A DNA stretch of 64,000 bases from Ramlibacter aurantiacus (GCF_016722895.1 NZ_JAEQNA010000002.1:124001-188000), one strand, 5' to 3'; shown: positions 42,712 to 52,254, counted from the first letter of the stretch. Made by a program: numbers and translations. Notes: generated from the sequence alone by a model not told the origin.

Positions 42712-43428
42712 ATGAAACACCAGCCCCGGGTCCTCGTGGTCGAGGACGAACCGCACATCGCCGAGCTGATCACGGTCAACTTGCGGCACCATGGCTTCAC
42801 GCCTGTGTGGAGCGAAGACGGCGACGCCGCTCAGCGCGAACTCGATGCCGTGCTGCCCGACGTGATCCTGCTCGACTGGATGCTGCCCGGCCAGACCGGC
42901 CTGTCGCTGGCCCGCAAGTGGCGCACCGACGCCCGCACCCGTGGCGTGCCGATCCTGATGGTGACGGCGCGGGGCGACGAGCCGGACAAGGTGGCGGGGC
43001 TCGATGCGGGTGCCGATGACTACATCACCAAACCGTTCTCGACCCAGGAGCTGCTGGCTCGCATCCGCGCCGTGCTGCGCCGACGCGCCCCGGAGCAGTC
43101 GAGCCAGGCGGTGAGCATCGGCGACCTGGTGCTCGATGCCGCCACCCATCGGGTCACCTGGCGTGGCCAGGCGCTCAAGCTCGGGCCCACCGAATTCCGG
43201 CTGCTGAACTACCTCATGACCCATCCCGAACGCGTGCACAGCCGGCCCCAGCTGCTGGACCGCATCTGGGGTGACCATGTCTTCATCGAGGAGCGCACGG
43301 TCGATGTGCACATCAAGCGGCTGCGCGAGGCGCTGGGAGAAGCCGGCACGCTGGTCGAGACCGTTCGCGGCGCGGGCTATCGGCTGGCCGCGCCGTCGCC
43401 GACGCCGACATCGGCCCGGGCCGCCTGA
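42712..43428 (+). CDS. phoB: Phosphate regulon response regulator PhoB
   Basis: OmpR-type transcription factor that binds PHO boxes such as the one at 37942. The 238-residue protein has a receiver domain with acidic pocket VVEDEP, phospho-acceptor Asp55 in LLDWMLPG, and the conserved Lys in ITKPFS, followed by a winged-helix DNA-binding domain (LGPTEFRLLNYLMTHPERV, ERTVDVHIKRLREAL). Gene order pst-phoU-phoB-phoR is typical of betaproteobacteria. Confidence 0.96.
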   Translation: MKHQPRVLVVEDEPHIAELITVNLRHHGFTPVWSEDGDAAQRELDAVLPDVILLDWMLPGQTGLSLARKWRTDARTRGVPILMVTARGDEPDKVAGLDAGADDYITKPFSTQELLARIRAVLRRRAPEQSSQAVSIGDLVLDAATHRVTWRGQALKLGPTEFRLLNYLMTHPERVHSRPQLLDRIWGDHVFIEERTVDVHIKRLREALGEAGTLVETVRGAGYRLAAPSPTPTSARAA

Positions 43429-43476
43429 GGTGCGCAGGGTGAGACCCCGGTCGCCGGCCCATGCCGGCTGCGATTC

Positions 43477-44817
43477 ATGACCTGGCGCATCAGCTCCTTC
43501 GTGCTGCTGCTGGCGGTCGGGGGGATCGCCGGCGTCTGGTTGGCGGGGCATTGGGGCGCGGCGCTCGGCGCCGCGCTGGCTGGGGCGACCTGGTTCGTGC
43601 TCGACCTGCTGCGCGCCTTTCGCGTGCTGAGGTGGCTGCGCCGGCCCGACTCGCGCGACGTCCCGCGCATGAGCGGCGTCTGGGGCGAGGTCACCGACCG
43701 GGTGCGGCGTGCGTTGCGCACCCGCGAACAGGAGACGCAGCAGGCGCAGCTGCGACTGCAGGAGTTCCTGTCGGCCATCCAGGCCTCGCCGAACGGCGTG
43801 ATCCTGCTCGATCGGGTGGGGCACATCGAATGGTGCAACCAGACGGCCGCCGCTCACCTGGGCATCGATGCCCAGCGTGATCTGATGCAGCTGATCGGCA
43901 ACCTGCTGCGCGACCCGGCTTTCACCGCCTACTGGGCCAGCGGCGACTTCGCGCATGACGTGGTCATCACCGGCCGAGGCAGCCTGCCGAGCCGGCCTGT
44001 GCGTGTGTCGCTGCGGCTGCACCCTTATGGCGAGGGCAGGCTGCTGCTGCTGTCGCGCGATGTCACCACCCTGGAGCAGGCCGAGACCATGCGGCGCGAC
44101 TTCGTCGCCAACGTGTCGCACGAAATCCGCACGCCGCTCACGGTGCTCGCCGGCTTCGTCGAGACCTTGCAGAACCTGCCACTGGCCGAGGACGACCGCG
44201 CCCGCTACCTGGGCTTGATGGCGCAGCAGGCGCAGCGCATGCAGTCGCTGGTGAACGATCTGCTCACGCTGTCGCGCCTGGAGGGCAGTCCCACCCCGGG
44301 CACCGGCGAGTGGACCCCATTGAACACGCTCACGACCCGCTGCGAGTCCGATGCGCGCGCGCTGTCGGACCTGCTGCACAAGCAGCATCGCCTGGTATTC
44401 GAGGCGCCGCCCCGCGCCGACGTGGCGGGCTCGAGTTCGGAGTTGCTCAGCGCGATGTCCAACCTGGTGAGCAATGCGATCCGCTACACCCCCGACGGGC
44501 AGGCCATCGAGGTGCGCTGGCAGCTCGATGACTCGGGCGACCTGGAGTTCAGCGTGCAGGACACCGGCGCCGGCATCGCGCCCGAGCACCTGCCGCGGCT
44601 GACCGAACGCTTCTACCGGGTGGACCGCAGCCGCTCGCGCGAGACCGGCGGCACCGGCCTGGGGCTGGCCATCGTCAAGCACGTGGTGCAGCGGCATGGT
44701 GGCGAGATGCGCATCGCCAGCACGCCCGGCGCGGGCTCGCGGTTCGCGTTCGTGCTGCCGGCGCAGCGCGTGCGCCAGCTCAGCGGGTCTGTCGCGCAGC
44801 CCGCCACAGCAGCGTGA
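43477..44817 (+). CDS. phoR: Phosphate regulon sensor histidine kinase PhoR
   Basis: Membrane sensor kinase that phosphorylates PhoB under phosphate limitation. The 446-residue protein has two N-terminal membrane segments (about 6-22 and 27-46), a charged linker, a PAS-like domain (about 100-190), the H-box NVSHEIRTPLTVLAGF, N-box LVSNAIRYTPDG, and glycine boxes DTGAGIAPEHL and GGTGLGLAIVKH. As usual for PhoR, almost no periplasmic loop separates the two membrane segments. Its last 38 bp overlap the convergent MATE gene. Confidence 0.95.
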   Translation: MTWRISSFVLLLAVGGIAGVWLAGHWGAALGAALAGATWFVLDLLRAFRVLRWLRRPDSRDVPRMSGVWGEVTDRVRRALRTREQETQQAQLRLQEFLSAIQASPNGVILLDRVGHIEWCNQTAAAHLGIDAQRDLMQLIGNLLRDPAFTAYWASGDFAHDVVITGRGSLPSRPVRVSLRLHPYGEGRLLLLSRDVTTLEQAETMRRDFVANVSHEIRTPLTVLAGFVETLQNLPLAEDDRARYLGLMAQQAQRMQSLVNDLLTLSRLEGSPTPGTGEWTPLNTLTTRCESDARALSDLLHKQHRLVFEAPPRADVAGSSSELLSAMSNLVSNAIRYTPDGQAIEVRWQLDDSGDLEFSVQDTGAGIAPEHLPRLTERFYRVDRSRSRETGGTGLGLAIVKHVVQRHGGEMRIASTPGAGSRFAFVLPAQRVRQLSGSVAQPATAA

Positions 44818-46132
44818 GGAAGGCGGTGGCCGTCAGCACCAGGGCCACCGCGCCGCTTCCCCAGAACGCCACCGGTGTGCGCAGCGGCTCCAGTCCGGCG
44901 ACGCCCACGTACGCCAGCAGGTAACCGCCGCCCAGGCCCACGCCCCAGAGCAGTACGCAGTACACCAGCAAGGCCGCGGCCGCGATGCCGAAGCTGCGCA
45001 GCAGGAACACGCAAACCGCTTGCATGGCGTCGGCCACGTGGTAGGCCGCGACCCAGGGCAGCAGGGTGCCAGCCAGCGCCACCACGGGCGGATTGGGACC
45101 GGCGAAGAGCCGGGCCAGCGGCTGCTGCAGCACGATGACCGTGAGCGCACTGGCCAACGCGAGGCCGCCGGCCAGCTGCAGGCCCAGCCGCAAGGCCTGC
45201 CTGGCCTTGCGGGCATCGCCGGCTCCCCTCCAGTAGCTCACCCGCGCGCTGGCGGCGATGCCCAGCGACAGGGGCATCATGTACAGCAGCCCGGTGAGGC
45301 TGGCGGCCACCTGGTGGCTGGCCGCGGCCACCGTGCCCAGGCGCGCGATGAACAACGCCATCAGCGTGAACGAGGTGACCTCGACCATGATTGCCAGCCC
45401 GGTCGGGATGCCCAGCCGGGCGAAGCCTCGCAGCGTGGGCCAGTCGGGGCGCTCGAGCGGGTGCCAGATCTGGTAGGGCCGGTAGATCGTGGAGTAGCGC
45501 AGCATCACCATCGCGAGCGCCACCATGAGCGTGTTGACCACCAGCGTCGCCCAGGCGGCTCCGGCCAGGCCCAGCGGCGGCAGGCCCAGGCCTCCAAATA
45601 CGAACCAGATCGACAGCGGCACCTTCACGGCCAGGGAGCCGATCTGCACCCAGGTCACCAGCAGCGGCTTGCCCAGGCTCTGGTTGAGCGTGCTGAACAG
45701 ACGGAACAGCAGTGCGGCCGGCAGGGCGAACGCCAGGATGGCCAGGTACTCGCGGACGTCGCCCTGCAGGTGCACGGGGATCTCGGTCGCGTCCAGCAGC
45801 GGCCCCGGGTTGAGCAGCGCGCCCATGCCGAGCACCGTCGCCACGCCAGCCACGTAGACGGACTGGCGCACCGATCGGCCCAGCTCCAGGTTATCGGCCC
45901 GGCCGCGCAGGTGCGACCAGATCGGCAGCTGCGCGGTGAGCACGCCCATCAAGCCCACGAAGACGCTGATGTACACGGCCGACCCGACCGACAGCCCCGC
46001 CAGCGCTTCGCTCGAGTACCGGCCGGCGACCAGCGTGTCGGTCAGGCCGAAGGCCATCACGGCCACCTGTCCCGCCAGCACGGTGCCGGCGTGCCGGGCG
46101 ATGGTGCCGACCTCCGAGGGCCGCACGGTCAT
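44780..46132 (-). CDS. MATE family efflux transporter
   Basis: Multidrug and toxin extrusion family transporter with about twelve membrane helices in 450 residues. The N-terminal half has GQVAVMAFGLTDTLVAGRYS and YISVFVGLMGVLTAQLPIWSH, the second half the mirrored pattern MVEVTSFTLMALFIARLG and ASHQVAASLTGLLYMMPLSL. The substrate is unknown. The ATG at 46132 overlaps the stop of the upstream membrane-protein gene by 4 bp. Its 3' end overlaps the phoR end on the other strand by 38 bp. Confidence 0.9.
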   Translation of the reverse strand: MTVRPSEVGTIARHAGTVLAGQVAVMAFGLTDTLVAGRYSSEALAGLSVGSAVYISVFVGLMGVLTAQLPIWSHLRGRADNLELGRSVRQSVYVAGVATVLGMGALLNPGPLLDATEIPVHLQGDVREYLAILAFALPAALLFRLFSTLNQSLGKPLLVTWVQIGSLAVKVPLSIWFVFGGLGLPPLGLAGAAWATLVVNTLMVALAMVMLRYSTIYRPYQIWHPLERPDWPTLRGFARLGIPTGLAIMVEVTSFTLMALFIARLGTVAAASHQVAASLTGLLYMMPLSLGIAASARVSYWRGAGDARKARQALRLGLQLAGGLALASALTVIVLQQPLARLFAGPNPPVVALAGTLLPWVAAYHVADAMQAVCVFLLRSFGIAAAALLVYCVLLWGVGLGGGYLLAYVGVAGLEPLRTPVAFWGSGAVALVLTATAFLTLLWRAARQTR

Positions 46133-47796
46133 CGGGAGGGCTGCCGGCGCTGGACGCGCAGGGTATCGGCCGCGTCGGCCGGACGTCGCACCACCGCCAC
46201 GGTCTGCCAGCCCTGCGTTCCCAGGTCGGTCACCGCGGCGGCGAGCAGGCGCCAAGGGCACGAATCGGACTCCCCGGCCTCGCGCAGGTCGAGGCCGGCG
46301 TGGTACTGGAGCGCCGCGATCTGTCCGCGGGCGAGCCCGGCGACTTCCACGCAGCCGGGCGCGTCCATCGCCCGCAGCACGCCGCGCACGGTGGGCACGT
46401 AGCTGCGCGCGTAGTCGAGCACCGGCAGCCACAGCGTCATCACCAGCAGCCAGCACAGGGCCGCGCCCCCGGCAGGCAGCACCAGGGACTTCCACAGCGC
46501 AGAACGGTGCCGGCCCACGCGCCATCGCACGAGCGCCGCCCACGCCAGGGTGCCGGCCAGCGCCAGGACGAACGCCAGCAACGAGAAGCTGGGCTCATAG
46601 CCCGGTGCCAGCTTGTAGACATTGGAGGCGGGCTTGGCCGGCACGCCGGTCTGCAGCGAGATCCAGACGACCCAGATCACCAGCACGCAACCGGTGAAGA
46701 AGAGCAGGGTGAACCAGTCGATCACGGCCGAGACGTTGCGGCTGAGGGTCGGCAGTGCAAAGGCGGCGAGCGCGGCCAGGGCCGGCAGCGCCAGCAGCAA
46801 GGCGCGGTCGCTCGGCGAGCTGAGCAGGGCCGAGCCGACGCCGATCGCGGTGATCCACAGCGGCAGGGCCACATGTCGACTTTCGAGCTGGCGCCGCCAG
46901 CGCCACAGCGTCCAGGCTGCCAGCGGCCATGCCGGCCAGGTGAACCAGACCAACAGCCTCGCCAGGCTGCGCCAGTCGCGATCGATGTCCACGCGCCAGC
47001 GCCACAGGTCGAGTTCGCTGGCCATCCAGCCCAGCGCCAGGGCGAACACCGTAGCGGCTGCGGCGACCCAGCGGGTCGGGGCCTGCCGGTCGGGGCGGGC
47101 GTCCCCCCCGTCATCGAGCAGCAGGAGGACGGCGCCGCCCAATGCGATGAGAACCGCCGTCGTCGGCGCCCCGCTCAAGGCGAGTCCGCTCAACCCGAGG
47201 GCCAGGGCGAGGCCGGGAATCAGCAGCCGCTGCGGCGGCGCGGCAAAGCCGTAGAAGGCCAGCGCCAGGCAGCCCAGCTGCGTGAGGGCGGGCGTGGTCT
47301 CGTGCGACAGCTGGCCCAGGCCCAAGCAGGCGACCAGGGCGAGCAGCCCGGCGTCGGCCATGGTGCGGGCATAGTCGATGGGACTGGCCTCGCCGCCGAA
47401 CGCGAAGGCCACGGGCTGCGCCTTCTGCCGCCGCGCCAGGTGGTAGATGGCCCACCAGGTTGCCGCCAGCGTGAGGGCCAGCACGCCCATGAACACGATG
47501 CGCACCGAAAGGTCGGCATCCCATCCGGAGGGGGTCGCCCTGATCGCCCAGGCGCCAAGCCAATAGGGCAGCAGCGCGTCGAATTCGGGCGGGCGCCCGA
47601 GCAGCGTCGGCGCCAGCCACGAACTGTTGCCGATGGCGAGCTGGAACATGTAGCCGAAGGCCGTCATGTCCTGCGCCTTCCACGGTTCGCGCCCGAGGAA
47701 GCCGGCCAGCACATAGGCCGCGCATAGCAGCAGCAGGGCCCAGCGCGGCAAGGGCCGCACGGCGGTCTGCGCCACGATGGCGGGGGTGGGATGCAT
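46129..47796 (-). CDS. ArnT-like (GT39/GT-C type) membrane protein, function uncertain
   Basis: A 555-residue polytopic membrane protein. The N-terminus LAGFLGREPWKAQDMTAFGYM resembles the first luminal loop of ArnT-type lipid-linked glycosyltransferases, where an acidic residue after the first helix is catalytic; here the pattern is GREPWKAQD. Some ten or more hydrophobic helices follow, then a soluble C-terminal part of about 100 residues. The exact donor and acceptor are unknown. It may start at ATG 47796 or GTG 47799. The 4-bp overlap with the MATE gene shows translational coupling. Confidence 0.6.
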   Translation of the reverse strand: MHPTPAIVAQTAVRPLPRWALLLLCAAYVLAGFLGREPWKAQDMTAFGYMFQLAIGNSSWLAPTLLGRPPEFDALLPYWLGAWAIRATPSGWDADLSVRIVFMGVLALTLAATWWAIYHLARRQKAQPVAFAFGGEASPIDYARTMADAGLLALVACLGLGQLSHETTPALTQLGCLALAFYGFAAPPQRLLIPGLALALGLSGLALSGAPTTAVLIALGGAVLLLLDDGGDARPDRQAPTRWVAAAATVFALALGWMASELDLWRWRVDIDRDWRSLARLLVWFTWPAWPLAAWTLWRWRRQLESRHVALPLWITAIGVGSALLSSPSDRALLLALPALAALAAFALPTLSRNVSAVIDWFTLLFFTGCVLVIWVVWISLQTGVPAKPASNVYKLAPGYEPSFSLLAFVLALAGTLAWAALVRWRVGRHRSALWKSLVLPAGGAALCWLLVMTLWLPVLDYARSYVPTVRGVLRAMDAPGCVEVAGLARGQIAALQYHAGLDLREAGESDSCPWRLLAAAVTDLGTQGWQTVAVVRRPADAADTLRVQRRQPSR

Positions 47797-47819
47797 CACG
47801 CGCGCGATTATGGGAGCAG

Positions 47820-47850
47820 AAAAAAAGGCAGCCCGGTCGCCCGGACTGCC
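47820..47850 (-). terminator. rpmE2 intrinsic terminator
   Basis: On the minus strand, GGCAGTCCGG (47850-47841), loop GCGA, then CCGGGCTGCC (47836-47827), one T-G wobble, followed by seven T residues. It lies 42 bp past the rpmE2 stop and separates that gene from the ArnT-like gene downstream. Confidence 0.88.
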
Positions 47851-47892
47851 TTGTGTGTGCGGAAGGCCCGTCGGACCTTCGGTGGCAGGCGC

Positions 47893-48150
47893 TTACGGCT
47901 TGGCAGCGGTCTTGCCGAAACGATTGCGGAACTTCTCGACGCGACCGCCCATGGTGTCCACCGACTTCTGGGTGCCGGTGTAGAAGGGGTGCGACTCGCT
48001 GGACGTGTCCAGCTTGTAAAGCGGATATTGCTTGCCTTCGAAGGTGTCGGTCTCGCGCGTGTTCGCGCACGAGCGCGTCACGAACTTGAAACCGTTGGAG
48101 AGGTCCACGAAGAGCACTTCGCGGTAGTTGGGGTGGATGCCTTCTTTCAT
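47893..48150 (-). CDS. rpmE2: 50S ribosomal protein L31 type B
   Basis: Large-subunit protein bridging the two subunits. The 85-residue protein begins [20 protein letters not shown] and includes [27 protein letters not shown], as in type B L31. The zinc-binding CxxC of type A is absent (only one Cys remains), which marks the zinc-independent form often made when zinc is scarce. The ATG at 48150 is preferred over a longer in-frame opening to 48189. rho lies 260 bp upstream on the same strand. Confidence 0.95.
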   Translation of the reverse strand: MKEGIHPNYREVLFVDLSNGFKFVTRSCANTRETDTFEGKQYPLYKLDTSSESHPFYTGTQKSVDTMGGRVEKFRNRFGKTAAKP

Positions 48151-48221
48151 GGATACGACCTTGTCAGGTGCGGGAGCCGGCCTGGCCAATCCAGGCTACT
48201 TTCCGCGGGGAAAAACGCGAG

Positions 48222-48227
48222 ATTATA
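48222..48227 (-). promoter_or_regulatory. rpmE2 -10 element
   Basis: An exact TATAAT on the minus strand 72 bp before the rpmE2 ATG. No clear -35 is visible upstream. It indicates that rpmE2 has its own promoter and is not only read from rho. Confidence 0.6.
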
Positions 48228-48230
48228 AGT

Positions 48231-48410
48231 TGGGAGCGCCAGTGTCCCAGGAAGGGGGCCAAGTCGAGCGCCAAGAGCCGCACGGGAGGTACCGCAGAGC
48301 CGCAGCGAGCGGCGCGAGGTTGCGCCGAGCATCGCAGCCGTACGTCGGTACGGCGAGAAGCGCAGGTGCAAGATCGCCCCGCACAGCAGGCTATGCGGGC
48401 CTCCCGAACC
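48231..48410 (-). other. Structured GC-rich spacer after rho
   Basis: A 180-bp non-coding stretch between the rho stop and the rpmE2 promoter. It contains a 7-bp hairpin (GCCGTAC 48337-48343, GTACGGC 48348-48354) and a second inverted repeat (CCCGCA about 48378 with TGCGGG about 48394), plus runs of GAGCCGC and GCGAG-like words. It could hold the rho transcript terminator or be a dispersed repeat; no second copy was seen in this window. Confidence 0.4.
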
Positions 48411-49676
48411 TCAGCCGCCGCGGCGCATCATGTCGAAGAACTCGACGTTGGTCTTGGTGGCCTTCATCGACTTGAGCACCATCTCCATGGCCTCGATCTC
48501 GTCCATGTTGTACATGAACTGTCGCAGGATGCGGGTCTTCTGCAGGATCTCGGGGGCCAGCAGCAATTCTTCGCGGCGGGTGCCCGAGCGATTGAGCTGG
48601 ATGGAAGGGAACACCCGTTTCTCGTACAGGCGGCGGTCGAGGTGCAGTTCACAGTTGCCCGTGCCCTTGAACTCCTCGAAGATGACCTCGTCCATGCGGC
48701 TGCCCGTATCGATCAGCGCGGTGGCGATGATGGTCAGCGAGCCGCCTTCTTCCACGTTGCGCGCCGCGCCCAGGAATCGCTTGGGCCGCTGCAGGGCGTT
48801 GGCGTCGACGCCGCCGGTCAGCACCTTGCCCGAGGACGGCACCACGTTGTTGTAGGCGCGGGCCAGGCGGGTGATCGAGTCCAGGAGGATCACCACGTCC
48901 TTCTTGAGTTCGACTAGGCGCTTGGCGCGCTCGATCACCATCTCGGCCACGTGCACGTGGCGAGCGGCCGGCTCGTCGAAGGTGGAGGCGATCACCTCGG
49001 CCTTCACCGAACGCTGCATGTCGGTCACTTCCTCGGGCCGCTCGTCCACCAGCAGCACCATCATGTAGCTGTCGGGGTAGTTGGCGGAAATGGCGTGGGC
49101 CATGTGCTGCATCATCACCGTCTTGCCGCTCTTGGGCGGCGCCACGATCAGGGCGCGCTGGCCCTTGCCGATGGGCGCGATGATGTCGATGACGCGGCCG
49201 GTGATGTTCTCCTCGCCCTTGAGGTTCTCCCGCTCCAGGCGCATCTGCTCACGCGGGAACAGCGGCGTGAGGTTCTCGAACATGATCTTGTGCTTGTTGT
49301 CCTCGGGAGGACGGCCGTTGACCTTGTCGAGCTTGGTGAGTGCGAAGTAGCGCTCGCCGTCCTTGGGCGTGCGCACCTCGCCTTCGATCATGTCGCCGGT
49401 GTGCAGGTTGAAGCGGCGAACCTGGCTGGGCGAGATGTAGATGTCGTCGGTGCTGGCGGTGTAGCTCGTGTCGGGGCTGCGCAGGAAGCCGAAGCCATCG
49501 GGCAGGATCTCGAGCACGCCATCGGCGAACACCTGCTCACCGGCACGCGCGCGCTTCTTGATGATGGCGAACATGAGCTCTTGCTTGCGCATGCGCCCGG
49601 TGTTCTCGATCTCAAGCTCTTCTGCTTGCTTGAGGACTTCGGAGACGTGCAGTGCCTTGAGTTCGTTCAAATGCAT
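48411..49676 (-). CDS. rho: Transcription termination factor Rho
   Basis: Hexameric RNA helicase that ends transcription at rut sites. The 421-residue protein begins [20 protein letters not shown], has the cold-shock-like primary RNA-binding domain with [13 protein letters not shown], and the RecA-type ATPase core with Walker [13 protein letters not shown], Walker [17 protein letters not shown], the Q-loop and R-loop near [14 protein letters not shown]. The promoter lies about 140 bp upstream, leaving a leader where autogenous attenuation, known in E. coli, could act. Confidence 0.98.
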   Translation of the reverse strand: MHLNELKALHVSEVLKQAEELEIENTGRMRKQELMFAIIKKRARAGEQVFADGVLEILPDGFGFLRSPDTSYTASTDDIYISPSQVRRFNLHTGDMIEGEVRTPKDGERYFALTKLDKVNGRPPEDNKHKIMFENLTPLFPREQMRLERENLKGEENITGRVIDIIAPIGKGQRALIVAPPKSGKTVMMQHMAHAISANYPDSYMMVLLVDERPEEVTDMQRSVKAEVIASTFDEPAARHVHVAEMVIERAKRLVELKKDVVILLDSITRLARAYNNVVPSSGKVLTGGVDANALQRPKRFLGAARNVEEGGSLTIIATALIDTGSRMDEVIFEEFKGTGNCELHLDRRLYEKRVFPSIQLNRSGTRREELLLAPEILQKTRILRQFMYNMDEIEAMEMVLKSMKATKTNVEFFDMMRRGG

Positions 49677-49817
49677 GGCGTGGGACTCGGGATGGCACCC
49701 CTTGCGAGGTTCTTCTTGAAGATCTAGGGGAGGGTCTGCGCGAGAGGCGAGAGGAGTGCCTCGCAGACCGGGAGCTCGACCCGGATGCCCAAGTGGGCGA
49801 CCGGTGAATTGACGGGG

Positions 49818-49823
49818 ATTATA
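49818..49823 (-). promoter_or_regulatory. rho -10 element
   Basis: An exact TATAAT on the minus strand 141 bp before the rho start. A 7-bp inverted repeat at 49836-49842/49850-49856, just past the trxA end, overlaps the expected -35 region and may be the trxA terminator. No strong -35 is visible. Confidence 0.6.
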
Positions 49824-49872
49824 GGGAGGAAAGCTGGGGCGACTGGCATTCGCCCCCCTCTGTTTCGCTGGT

Positions 49873-50205
49873 TCAGGCCAGTTGCTGATCGATGAAGGCG
49901 GTGAGCTGGGCTTTGCTCATGGCGCCGACCTTGGTGGCCGCGAGCTGGCCGTTCTTGAAGATCATCAGCGTGGGAATGCCGCGGATGCCGAACTTGCCCG
50001 GAACCTCGCGGTTCTCGTCGACGTTCATCTTGGCGACGACCAGGCGATCCTGGTAGGTGCTGGACACCTCGTCGAGAATGGGCGCGATCATCTTGCAGGG
50101 GCCGCACCACTCGGCCCAATAGTCCACCAGCACCGGTTTGTCGGACTTCAAGACTTCGGCTTCGAAAGAGCTGTCGGAAACGTTCTTGATGAGTTGGCTG
50201 GCCAT
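49873..50205 (-). CDS. trxA: Thioredoxin
   Basis: Small dithiol reductant for ribonucleotide reductase and protein disulfides. The 110-residue protein (E. coli TrxA 109 with initiator Met) has the active site WCGPC at residues 33-37, the buried Asp in LVDYWAEW and the cis-Pro in RGIPTLMIF. The ATG at 50205 is preceded by AGGA; the frame stays open upstream but has no thioredoxin-like sequence. rho follows after about 196 bp, a conserved neighbour in this group. Confidence 0.97.
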   Translation of the reverse strand: MASQLIKNVSDSSFEAEVLKSDKPVLVDYWAEWCGPCKMIAPILDEVSSTYQDRLVVAKMNVDENREVPGKFGIRGIPTLMIFKNGQLAATKVGAMSKAQLTAFIDQQLA

Positions 50206-50356
50206 ATTGAGATTCCTGGGGGCTTCGGCCGGGGGCCGCAAGGTACAGTGCGAGGCATTGTGACAGAAACAGGTTCCCGCCTGCGCCGGGGCTGGAACCC
50301 ACGCACCGGTCGCCGCGCACCGACGCCGGCGGCAGCTGCGCCAGCCCGAATCCCTG

Positions 50357-51571
50357 ATGAAAGTTGTTGTGATCGGCGCCGGGCCCGCAGGCCTGGCGGC
50401 CGCCGAAGTGCTGTGCTCGAACGGCGTCGCCGTCGAGGTCTTCGATGCCATGCCGTCGGCTGGACGCAAGTTCCTGCTCGCGGGTCGAGGTGGCTTGAAC
50501 CTCACCCATTCCGAGCCCCTCGAGACCTTCCTCTCGCGATACCGGCCGCGCAATCCGCTGCTCGATCGCGCCGTGCGGAGCTTCGGTCCGGATGCGTTGC
50601 GGGACTGGTCCGATGGGCTGGGCGTGCCGACCTTCGTGGGCAGCTCGGGCCGCGTGTTCCCGCGCGACTTCAAGGCGGCGCCGCTGCTGCGCGCCTGGCT
50701 CCACCGCTTGCGCGCGGGTGGCGTGGTGTTCCACATGCGGCAACGCTGGCTGGACCTTGGCGAGGATGGGCGATCGGTCCGGCTCGCCGCGCCGGACGGT
50801 GAACGAACGGTTCGCGCCGATGCGGTCGTGCTGGCCCTGGGCGGCGCGAGCTGGCCCCGGCTGGGATCGGATGGTGCCTGGCAGTCCGTGCTGCAGGCGC
50901 GAGGAATCGCCCTGCGGCCGCTGGTGCCGGCCAACTGCGGCTTCGATGTGCCGGGCGGCTGGAGCGGGCATTTCGCATCGCGCTTCGCAGGACAGCCGTT
51001 CAAGTCGGTGGCGGTGGAGGTCGAAGGGACTCGGCGGCTCGGCGAATTCGTGGCGACGGAATCCGGCATCGAGGGCAGCCTGGTCTACGCGTTCTCCGCC
51101 GCGCTGCGCGATCGCATCGCCAGCGAGGGCCACGCCACGCTGCGACTCGATCTGCTGCCCGCCCGCAGCTTCGAGCAGGTGCTGTCCGAGGTGTCGCACC
51201 CACGCGGCTCGCGCTCGCTCTCCAGCCACCTCAAGAGCCGCCTCGGGCTCGAAGGCATCAAGCTCGGCATCCTGCACGAGCGGCTGTCCCGGGAGGCTCT
51301 GCACGACCCGATGCGCCTGGCCGGATCCATCAAGTCGCTGGCCCTGCGCCTGGCGGCGCCACGGCCGATCGAGGAGGCCATCAGCAGCGCCGGTGGCGTG
51401 TGCTTCGAGTCCCTTGACGAGCACTTGATGCTGCAGGCCCTCCCGGGTGTGTTTTGCGCGGGCGAGATGCTGGACTGGGAGGCGCCCACTGGCGGCTACC
51501 TGCTCACCGCCAGCATCGCCACCGGGCGCCTCGCGGGAACCGGCGTGCTGCGCCACCTGGGCCGTGCCTAG
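50357..51571 (+). CDS. HI0933/YhiN-like flavoprotein (NAD(P)/FAD-dependent oxidoreductase)
   Basis: A 404-residue FAD-binding protein of the HI0933-like group; the cellular role of this family is poorly known. The N-terminus is [20 protein letters not shown] (FAD site), followed by [18 protein letters not shown], the family-defining segment, [17 protein letters not shown] and [16 protein letters not shown]. Near the end, [21 protein letters not shown] gives the second FAD-contact motif. It is divergent from trxA by 151 bp. Its TAG stop and that of the next, convergent gene are the two strands of one CTAG. Confidence 0.88.
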   Translation: MKVVVIGAGPAGLAAAEVLCSNGVAVEVFDAMPSAGRKFLLAGRGGLNLTHSEPLETFLSRYRPRNPLLDRAVRSFGPDALRDWSDGLGVPTFVGSSGRVFPRDFKAAPLLRAWLHRLRAGGVVFHMRQRWLDLGEDGRSVRLAAPDGERTVRADAVVLALGGASWPRLGSDGAWQSVLQARGIALRPLVPANCGFDVPGGWSGHFASRFAGQPFKSVAVEVEGTRRLGEFVATESGIEGSLVYAFSAALRDRIASEGHATLRLDLLPARSFEQVLSEVSHPRGSRSLSSHLKSRLGLEGIKLGILHERLSREALHDPMRLAGSIKSLALRLAAPRPIEEAISSAGGVCFESLDEHLMLQALPGVFCAGEMLDWEAPTGGYLLTASIATGRLAGTGVLRHLGRA

Positions 51572-52077
51572 AACTGCACCTTGTAGTAGATGCTGACGCG
51601 GCCGTTGCGCCTCGCCAGCGATAACTTCGCGCCGTTGTCCAGTTGGACGCCCAGCAGGTCACGCAGGGACAAGCTGCGCTCGGGCGGCATCTGCATTTCG
51701 ACGCGGGCGCCGTAAACGCCAGGCTCGTCGGCCACCCCGCGGTCCGCATCGCCCGCGTGCCGCAAGCGACGCCAGAGCTGGGCCTGCACCGGCTGCCCGG
51801 CCACAGGTTCGCCACGCCACTGCAAACCCAGCTTCAATCCTTGAGCGCCAGCGGCACCCGACGCGCGTGCACGCTCCGCCCAGTCCACGGATCCCGCCCG
51901 CGCCGGTGCGGGCTCGTTCGCCAGCAGCAACTCGATGCTCGGAAAGCGTTGCGGCTCGGCATCCGCCATCGCGCCGGCCATCGGTCCCACGAGCAGCACG
52001 ATGCCAAGGGCTGCATTCCGAAAGCGTGCGGCCTCCCTTCGAGAACATTGGCCGGCTTGATGCTGCACCGTTTCCAT
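51568..52077 (-). CDS. Hypothetical exported protein
   Basis: A 169-residue protein I cannot assign to a family. The N-terminus has basic residues (CSRREAARFRNAA), a hydrophobic stretch (LGIVLLVGPMAGAM) and a likely signal peptidase site near AMADA, so it is probably exported. The mature part has alternating segments that look like beta strands (LKLGLQWRG, VQAQLWRRL, YGARVEMQM, AKLSLARRN) and ends in YYKVQF, with the C-terminal Phe common in outer-membrane barrels; a small outer-membrane protein is possible. A strong GGAGG lies 8 nt before the ATG at 52077. Confidence 0.65.
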   Translation of the reverse strand: METVQHQAGQCSRREAARFRNAALGIVLLVGPMAGAMADAEPQRFPSIELLLANEPAPARAGSVDWAERARASGAAGAQGLKLGLQWRGEPVAGQPVQAQLWRRLRHAGDADRGVADEPGVYGARVEMQMPPERSLSLRDLLGVQLDNGAKLSLARRNGRVSIYYKVQF

Positions 52078-52254
52078 GTTGTCAACCTCCCTGCTGGAAC
52101 TCAGCGTAGGCCGGCGGCCCGTGGGTGCAGGTGGGAGCCAGGCGCGGGCGCTTGTAGTCGACCTTCGATCCGCAAGGCGGCTCTGCGCCTACCATCGCGA
52201 CGGGCCGCCGCTGGGCGTCGGCTCCATCGACATCAACAACGAAAAGGAGTGTCC

